From Pycnococcus provasolii (taxonomy: Eukaryota; Chlorophyta; Pseudoscourfieldiophyceae; Pseudoscourfieldiales), in the NCBI GenBank assembly GCA_049487715.1, contig CP150546.1, positions 868,001-932,000 on the forward strand: a stretch of 64,000 nucleotides of DNA, in the 5' to 3' direction. Numbering within the stretch: position 1 is the first letter of the stretch; the number at the start of each line of letters is the position of its first letter. The notes under the pieces are model-generated. The model was not told the origin of the DNA. It ran no database searches and was given only the letters and a program-made list of their open reading frames with translations. Position numbers and translations under genes: made by a program. This document shows, one piece after another, positions 59,934-64,000 of the stretch.

Positions 59934-60908
59934 TTAACTGTTCAAGTCGGACGAGCCGATTGGACAGCACGGGAATGGGGATGTGGAGCAACCAAGCGAA
60001 CCAAGCGATGTAGTACATACATCGCTTGGATCAGGACACAGAGAAGGAAAGATACGCTGCTTTGAGTGCAACTCAATCTGTAGTGATTGAGCACAGATTG
60101 AGTTGCACTCAAAGCAGAGAGGTATGATGTTTTTGTCGAGGGGATCCCTCACGCTACTAGCATCAACAGGCGTATATACAATGCTGTAAACGAGTGAGCT
60201 TGGCTGCCTTTCGGTGGCGGGCCAGACCCAGTTGAAGTTCACCTTTGTCGGCTTGCACTTGCTCTTTGTACCGTGCTCAGAGTTGCCATAGTCGAAAGTC
60301 ACGATGGCTGTGGCAGGACGACTGATAGCCTGGTTGAAGAAATTCCCAGAATACTGGACGCAGTACGCTCCGTTGATGTCGAAGGTATTCAGAGTGCAAC
60401 CCAAAGAAATCATTCCATTACCAGCATTCTCACCAAAGTCGAAACGAAGGTTGAACAGTTTGCCATTTTGTTGAAAGAATTTAAGTGTCGTACATTTGTC
60501 ATCACCGTTGAAGCACATGGTCTTGCTTCCAATATCCTGGTCGATTTCTCCGGTTGCCGTATTGAGTTCGCGGAACTGCCCGTTAGACTCCATGAACACC
60601 AGATTGTGGAGGTTCGGGTGCTGACACTTGTATTCTTCATAATCGTAAGCGTCATACTTCTTGTACTTCCACGTCCACGGCTTCCACACGCTGAATTTGG
60701 GATAGGCGTCGTATCCATATCCATATCCATACCCCTTCTGAGGATAAGACTCAGGAGACTCATACGAATCGTACGAGTCATACGCCATCACCACCACAGC
60801 AGATGAGGATGCCACCACAACCAAACATGCCAAAACCATCGTCCACAAGATGACAAACACACAACACGACGTCATTGCATGCGAGCAAAGTGCATTCTTC
60901 TTCATCAT
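59934..60908 (-). CDS. Secreted Tyr-rich protein, copy 1 (variant C-terminus)
   Basis: 324 residues. An N-terminal hydrophobic stretch (about residues 13-41) acts as signal peptide or anchor. Residues 42-95 are Tyr/Asp/Gly/Lys-rich (YDSYDSYESPES, GYGYGYGYDAYP, WKYKKYDAYDYEEY). The core (about 95-270) has scattered cysteines and beta-type pattern (KTMCFNGDDKCTTLKFF, FNWVWPATERQPSSLVYSI). The core is nearly identical to copy 2. After DPLDKNI the end is unique: a Cys-rich tail encoded by two perfect hairpins (CFECNSICAQSLQIELHSKQ). An internal segment reads FDING where copy 2 differs. Probably an extracellular matrix or adhesive protein; no family recognised. Confidence 0.6.
   Translation of the reverse strand: MMKKNALCSHAMTSCCVFVILWTMVLACLVVVASSSAVVVMAYDSYDSYESPESYPQKGYGYGYGYDAYPKFSVWKPWTWKYKKYDAYDYEEYKCQHPNLHNLVFMESNGQFRELNTATGEIDQDIGSKTMCFNGDDKCTTLKFFQQNGKLFNLRFDFGENAGNGMISLGCTLNTFDINGAYCVQYSGNFFNQAISRPATAIVTFDYGNSEHGTKSKCKPTKVNFNWVWPATERQPSSLVYSIVYTPVDASSVRDPLDKNIIPLCFECNSICAQSLQIELHSKQRIFPSLCPDPSDVCTTSLGSLGCSTSPFPCCPIGSSDLNS
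60001..60117. repeat. Two perfect hairpins inside the coding end of copy 1
   Basis: Hairpin A has 12-bp arms at 60001-60012 and 60018-60029 (loop 5). Hairpin B has 25-bp perfect arms at 60057-60081 and 60093-60117 (loop 11). Both lie within the open frame of copy 1 and are absent from copy 2. Confidence 0.9.
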
Positions 60909-61181
60909 AGTCTAAAAGAGATAAGTAAATGTCACCACAAATCAGAACCAAATGAGAATGACTCGAGATTCGCAAAATCAACACTGCAAGCACGAATGCT
61001 CCTCAACGACACGGTTCCAAGGGCATCGCAACACTCCTGCTGCGAGCTTGATCAACAAATTGGGTAGGCTCCATCACACACTGACCACACAACTGGCTGT
61101 ACCACACAACCACCACCCACCCTGGTGACATGCCCAAGGGGCGAAGATGGGTTCGGGGTTCCGGAACGTAAAGGTTGAACT
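60121..61181. repeat. Tandem duplication, unit 1 (gene core and 5' flank)
   Basis: This segment matches about 62893-63959 almost base for base, covering most of the secreted-protein gene plus 265 bp of 5' flank. Differences I saw are a replaced segment (GTTGATGTC here, a longer unrelated one in unit 2 near 63137-63164) and a 4-bp insertion in the 5' flank (near 61017). Confidence 0.9.
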
Positions 61182-61264
61182 GAGAGGGGGATAATGGCGG
61201 AATGATCACAGTGGTAGTGGTGCAAGACCAACACCGGGTCCCCAGAATAACGGGAAAATTACTA
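61182..61264 (+). repeat. Left terminal inverted repeat
   Basis: Begins GAGAGGGGGATAATGGCGG. Its complement ends the element at 62644. Confidence 0.9.
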
Positions 61265-61440
61265 CCGAAAATTTACTGGTGCATTTACTGGTGCAGACTA
61301 AATCGCCCGTTATATCAGGAGAGTATTTCTAGGAAGCACGACCTGAGTGCCCGTACTCTCGTACCGGTTTGGTGGAGGGCCGACCTATCGCCCCGTTGTT
61401 CCCCGCCGACCTAACGCCCCGTTGTGGAGAGGTCCTCCTG

Positions 61441-61485
61441 GTTTTTTCGCTACCTCCAGGAGCCTCCTGGAGGTAGCGAAAAAAC
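61441..61485. repeat. Palindrome with 21-bp arms
   Basis: Arms at 61441-61461 and 61465-61485 are perfect complements around a 3-base centre (GCC). It could form a cruciform. Just before it, CCGACCTATCGCCCCGTTGT is nearly repeated 28 bp later. Confidence 0.9.
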
Positions 61486-62164
61486 GGCCATCTCCGCCAT
61501 CGCCCCATCACCACTCACCGCCCTTCAATACTCCCCTCCTTCGCTTGTCTGACAGGCACCTGGGGCAACACCCTCTTGCACAATCAAACGGGCAAGAGCC
61601 GCGGCCGCGGCCATGTTGTCGTCGTCGTCGCCGTCGTCGTCGCTCAGGTCAGCAAGGAGGTCGCGTGCCCTTGCCGATAGCTTAGCGCGATGACGTGGTG
61701 ATGAGGGCGGTGAAGCAAGACGAGGCACGACGACGGTGTACCCCTCGGCGGCGGTCTCCATCCCCCCGATGTCTCCGTCGGTGACCGTCTCGCGCCTCGC
61801 CGTGGGCGCGGGCTTCGTGTGCGTGTCGGCATCAGACGTCTCGGCGCGCTGCGCGGGAACGACCCAAGCGTCGGTCTGATCAGCCCCAACGCCTTCACCA
61901 CCGTCGTCGACGGCGGCGTGTGGACGAGCGCGACGTGCGCGACGCCGACGCCGTCGTCGCCCCCTCCTCCCTCCCCCGCTCCGTCACCCCCGCCTCCGCC
62001 GCCTCCGCCGCTGCTCGTCGCATCATCGGGCGCCGCGCGCGCTCGTCGGAGCTCGAGCCTCGAGCCGTTCTGGACGTGGTTCGCCGCGCCGCCGTAAGAA
62101 ATGACTAATCTGTGTTGCTAAACTAAATTTTGATAGTGCACACGTTACATTCAATATTACAGAT

Positions 62165-62561
62165 TTACCTAATCAATGCATCCCAAACAGTGTTTTGTCT
62201 ATCCGAAAAGCACAACGCCGTCTCCGCGTCGATATTACGAATGTGCTGCGACACGTCCTTTTCCGAGAAGCCGTGCGTGACGAGTTGAAGCTTTTCGGTG
62301 GTGTCGACCCGATCTCGTACATGCACCACAACCTCGTCAACGGAATGACGCGATCTTTATCCAGCACGACGAGTGTTGCGCGAAACGTCGCTATCGTACC
62401 AGCGAGCGTGCGGCCGTCGTCGAGCTCTTTCCTGGCTGAAGATACGCCACCCGTATCGTCCTAGTTGATGGCGAAAATGTCAAGCCACACGTATCGTTTT
62501 GAGCAGCGCCTGCGAGTGCCCCTTTCACACTTTCCACGAGGTCGACAAAAGTGCTTCCCCA
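62165..62561 (-). pseudogene. Captured fragment of a WC(L/M)YEI-type domain gene
   Basis: Read on the minus strand with frame changes, it gives coding-like pieces: LLWGSTFVDLVESVKGALAG, then VWLDIFAIN, a TAG stop (62461-62463), DDTGGVSSARKELDDGRTL, then VVLDKDRVIPLTRLWCMYEI, and after another shift near 62297-62302 KLQLVTHGFSEKDVSQHI, ending with TAA at 62165-62167. The VWLDIFA-N and RLWCMYEI landmarks belong to a TIR-related domain that is abundant in algae and heterokonts. One stop and at least two frameshifts make it non-functional. It lies wholly inside the mobile element. Confidence 0.7.
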
Positions 62562-62644
62562 TAGTAATTTTCCCGTTATTCTGGGGACCCGGTGTTGGTC
62601 TTGCACCACTACCACTGTGATCATTCCGCCATTATCCCCCCGTC
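62562..62644 (-). repeat. Right terminal inverted repeat
   Basis: Inverted copy of 61182-61264, with differences only at the third and fourth bases from the tip. Confidence 0.9.
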
Positions 62645-62709
62645 GGTTGAACTAGGAACTAGGGGTTGGATCACTCACCCTGATGGTGTGTTGCGAGAGC
62701 ATCTCACAG

Positions 62710-63690
62710 TCAACAGTCGTCAGTCAAGTTGCAGTCAACAGTTCCATCAGGAAATTGCGGCGGCGGTTGCGGCGGCGGTTGTGGTGGAGCAGCAGTCGTA
62801 ACCGGTGTTGTTGTTGTGTTTGTCGGGCAACATACTTTGCCACAGTCAGTCAACGTCTTAAGCGTATCAGGAAACTCACTGCAGCGTGGTTTGATGTTTT
62901 TGTCGAGGGGATCCCTCACGCTACTAGCATCAACAGGCGTATATACAATGCTGTAAACGAGTGAGCTTGGCTGCCTTTCGGTGGCGGGCCAGACCCAGTT
63001 GAAGTTCACCTTTGTCGGCTTGCACTTGCTCTTTGTACCGTGCTCAGAGTTGCCATAGTCGAAAGTCACGATGGCTGTGGCAGGACGACTGATAGCCTGG
63101 TTGAAGAAATTCCCAGAATACTGGACGCAGTACGCTGGTATGAAGATTCCATTTCTGCTAGGGAAGGTATTCAGAGTGCAACCCAAAGAAATCATTCCAT
63201 TACCAGCATTCTCACCAAAGTCGAAACGAAGGTTGAACAGTTTGCCATTTTGTTGAAAGAATTTAAGTGTCGTACATTTGTCATCACCGTTGAAGCACAT
63301 GGTCTTGCTTCCAATATCCTGGTCGATTTCTCCGGTTGCCGTATTGAGTTCGCGGAACTGCCCGTTAGACTCCATGAACACCAGATTGTGGAGGTTCGGG
63401 TGCTGACACTTGTATTCTTCATAATCGTAAGCGTCATACTTCTTGTACTTCCACGTCCACGGCTTCCACACGCTGAATTTGGGATAGGCGTCGTATCCAT
63501 ATCCATATCCATACCCCTTCTGAGGATAAGACTCAGGAGACTCATACGAATCGTACGAGTCATACGCCATCACCACCACAGCAGATGAGGATGCCACCAC
63601 AACCAAACATGCCAAAACCATCGTCCACAAGATGACAAACACACAACACGACGTCATTGCATGCGAGCAAAGTGCATTCTTCTTCATCAT
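62710..63690 (-). CDS. Secreted Tyr-rich protein, copy 2 (Thr/Pro-rich C-terminus)
   Basis: 326 residues. The N-terminus and core match copy 1. Internal residues read FPSRNGIFIPAYC where copy 1 reads FDINGAYC. After DPLDKNI the tail is different: KPRCSEFPDTLKTL, CGKVCCPTNTTTTPVTTAAP, then PPQPPPQPPPQFPDG and a final DCNLTDDC. The Thr/Pro stretch resembles hydroxyproline-rich cell-wall glycoproteins and has potential glycosylation sites. The signal segment and Tyr-rich region argue for secretion into wall or matrix. The ATG pair at 63690 is shared with copy 1. Confidence 0.6.
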   Translation of the reverse strand: MMKKNALCSHAMTSCCVFVILWTMVLACLVVVASSSAVVVMAYDSYDSYESPESYPQKGYGYGYGYDAYPKFSVWKPWTWKYKKYDAYDYEEYKCQHPNLHNLVFMESNGQFRELNTATGEIDQDIGSKTMCFNGDDKCTTLKFFQQNGKLFNLRFDFGENAGNGMISLGCTLNTFPSRNGIFIPAYCVQYSGNFFNQAISRPATAIVTFDYGNSEHGTKSKCKPTKVNFNWVWPATERQPSSLVYSIVYTPVDASSVRDPLDKNIKPRCSEFPDTLKTLTDCGKVCCPTNTTTTPVTTAAPPQPPPQPPPQFPDGTVDCNLTDDC

Positions 63691-63959
63691 AGTCTAAAAG
63701 AGATAAGTAAATGTCACCACAAATCAGAACCAAATGAGAATGACTCGAGATTCGCAAAATCAACACTGCAAGCACGAATGCTCCTCAACGACACGGTTGG
63801 GCATCGCAACACTCCTGCTGCGAGCTTGATCAACAAATTGGGTAGGCTCCATCACACACTGACCACACAACTGGCTGTACCACACAACCACCACCCACCC
63901 TGGTGACATGCCCAAGGGGCGAAGATGGGTTCGGGGTTCCGGAACGTAAAGGTTGAACT
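62893..63959. repeat. Tandem duplication, unit 2
   Basis: The counterpart of 60121-61181. It keeps the uninterrupted 5' flank (GGTTGAACT at 63951 followed by AGGACTAGGGGTTG), so it represents the pre-insertion state. Confidence 0.9.
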
Positions 63960-64000
63960 AGGACTAGGGGTTGCCCGGGGTGTCACGAAACGTTTTAATG

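Larger units (their letters stand above)
61182..62644. mobile_element. Mutator-like (MULE-type) non-autonomous DNA element
   Basis: A 1463-bp insertion bounded by 83-bp terminal inverted repeats (61182-61264 and 62562-62644), identical except near the extreme tips. The 9-bp target duplication GGTTGAACT is at 61173-61181 and 62645-62653. The other copy of the duplicated locus has GGTTGAACT once, at 63951-63959, followed by nearly the same bases, so it is the empty site. A 9-bp duplication and long inverted repeats are characteristic of Mutator-like elements. No transposase is encoded. The interior carries a broken gene fragment, a 21-bp-arm palindrome (61441-61485) and GC-rich coding-like sequence at 61525-62108. 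Confidence 0.85.

Noticed and set aside
61525-62108. One or two intact host genes inside the mobile element
   Set aside because: The GC-rich ORFs (61525-61761 minus, 61819-62097 plus) overlap on opposite strands, are short and lack any recognisable domain. They may be further captured fragments, so they are noted only within the element.

Overview
The window looks like nuclear DNA of a small unicellular green alga, most likely a prasinophyte-type picoalga; the species cannot be read from the sequence. The evidence is a set of eukaryotic genes with plastid functions (ClpS adaptor, DUF4079 membrane protein, phosphoenolpyruvate/phosphate translocator, NXD1 neoxanthin factor, a tandem-domain plastid protein), high-GC coding sequence, very few introns (five found, all GT-AG, four with the donor GTACGT), and tight packing. 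Neighbouring genes mostly alternate strand. Convergent pairs are often separated by less than 110 bp, while divergent promoter regions run from 100 bp to about 1.1 kb.

Layout. 1-12.3 kb: a partial secreted protein, a four-helix membrane protein, a CS-domain protein, a TEX30/KANL3-like hydrolase, an organelle-type nucleoside diphosphate kinase, a PIBF1/CEP90 coiled-coil protein, a DUF4079 plastid protein, ClpS, Gemin2 and a short-chain dehydrogenase. 12.8-27.3 kb: bifunctional aldehyde/alcohol dehydrogenase AdhE, a sialidase-fold type II membrane protein, an MFS transporter, an acidic minisatellite protein, MCMBP/ETG1 and alanyl-tRNA synthetase. 27.8-43.3 kb: a coiled-coil gene with a frameshift in a CAG tract, a nucleoplasmin-like/HD2-like acidic protein, UTP4, an EF-hand protein, an M14 carboxypeptidase, CTNNBL1, a DPY-30-like protein, PPT and an acidic/lysine-rich protein. 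44.3-45.3 kb: wreckage of a Ty1/copia LTR retrotransposon. 45.7-58.6 kb: ribosomal protein eL34, a 1381-residue helical orphan, a tandem-domain plastid protein, NXD1, a UBE2J-type ubiquitin-conjugating enzyme, casein kinase 2 alpha and a coiled-coil/EF-hand protein.

The most unusual part is 59.7-64.0 kb. A gene for a secreted tyrosine-rich protein occurs twice in tandem. The copies are nearly identical over about 1.06 kb but carry different sequence at two places: a short internal segment and the whole 3' end. A 1463-bp DNA element with 83-bp terminal inverted repeats and a 9-bp target-site duplication sits in the 5' flank of the first copy. The second copy keeps the empty site. The element carries a broken fragment of an unrelated gene, as Pack-MULEs do.

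A second theme is regulatory. Short TTAGGG/TTAGGGG arrays (telomere-like, but inside the chromosome) and an 8-bp word CTACGATA recur in 5' flanks and divergent promoter regions. I did not see them in convergent gaps. The genes are mostly housekeeping: RNA processing, ribosome assembly, replication, protein quality control and plastid metabolism. Several proteins point to cilia or centrioles (PIBF1/CEP90, DPY-30-like and coiled-coil/EF-hand proteins).
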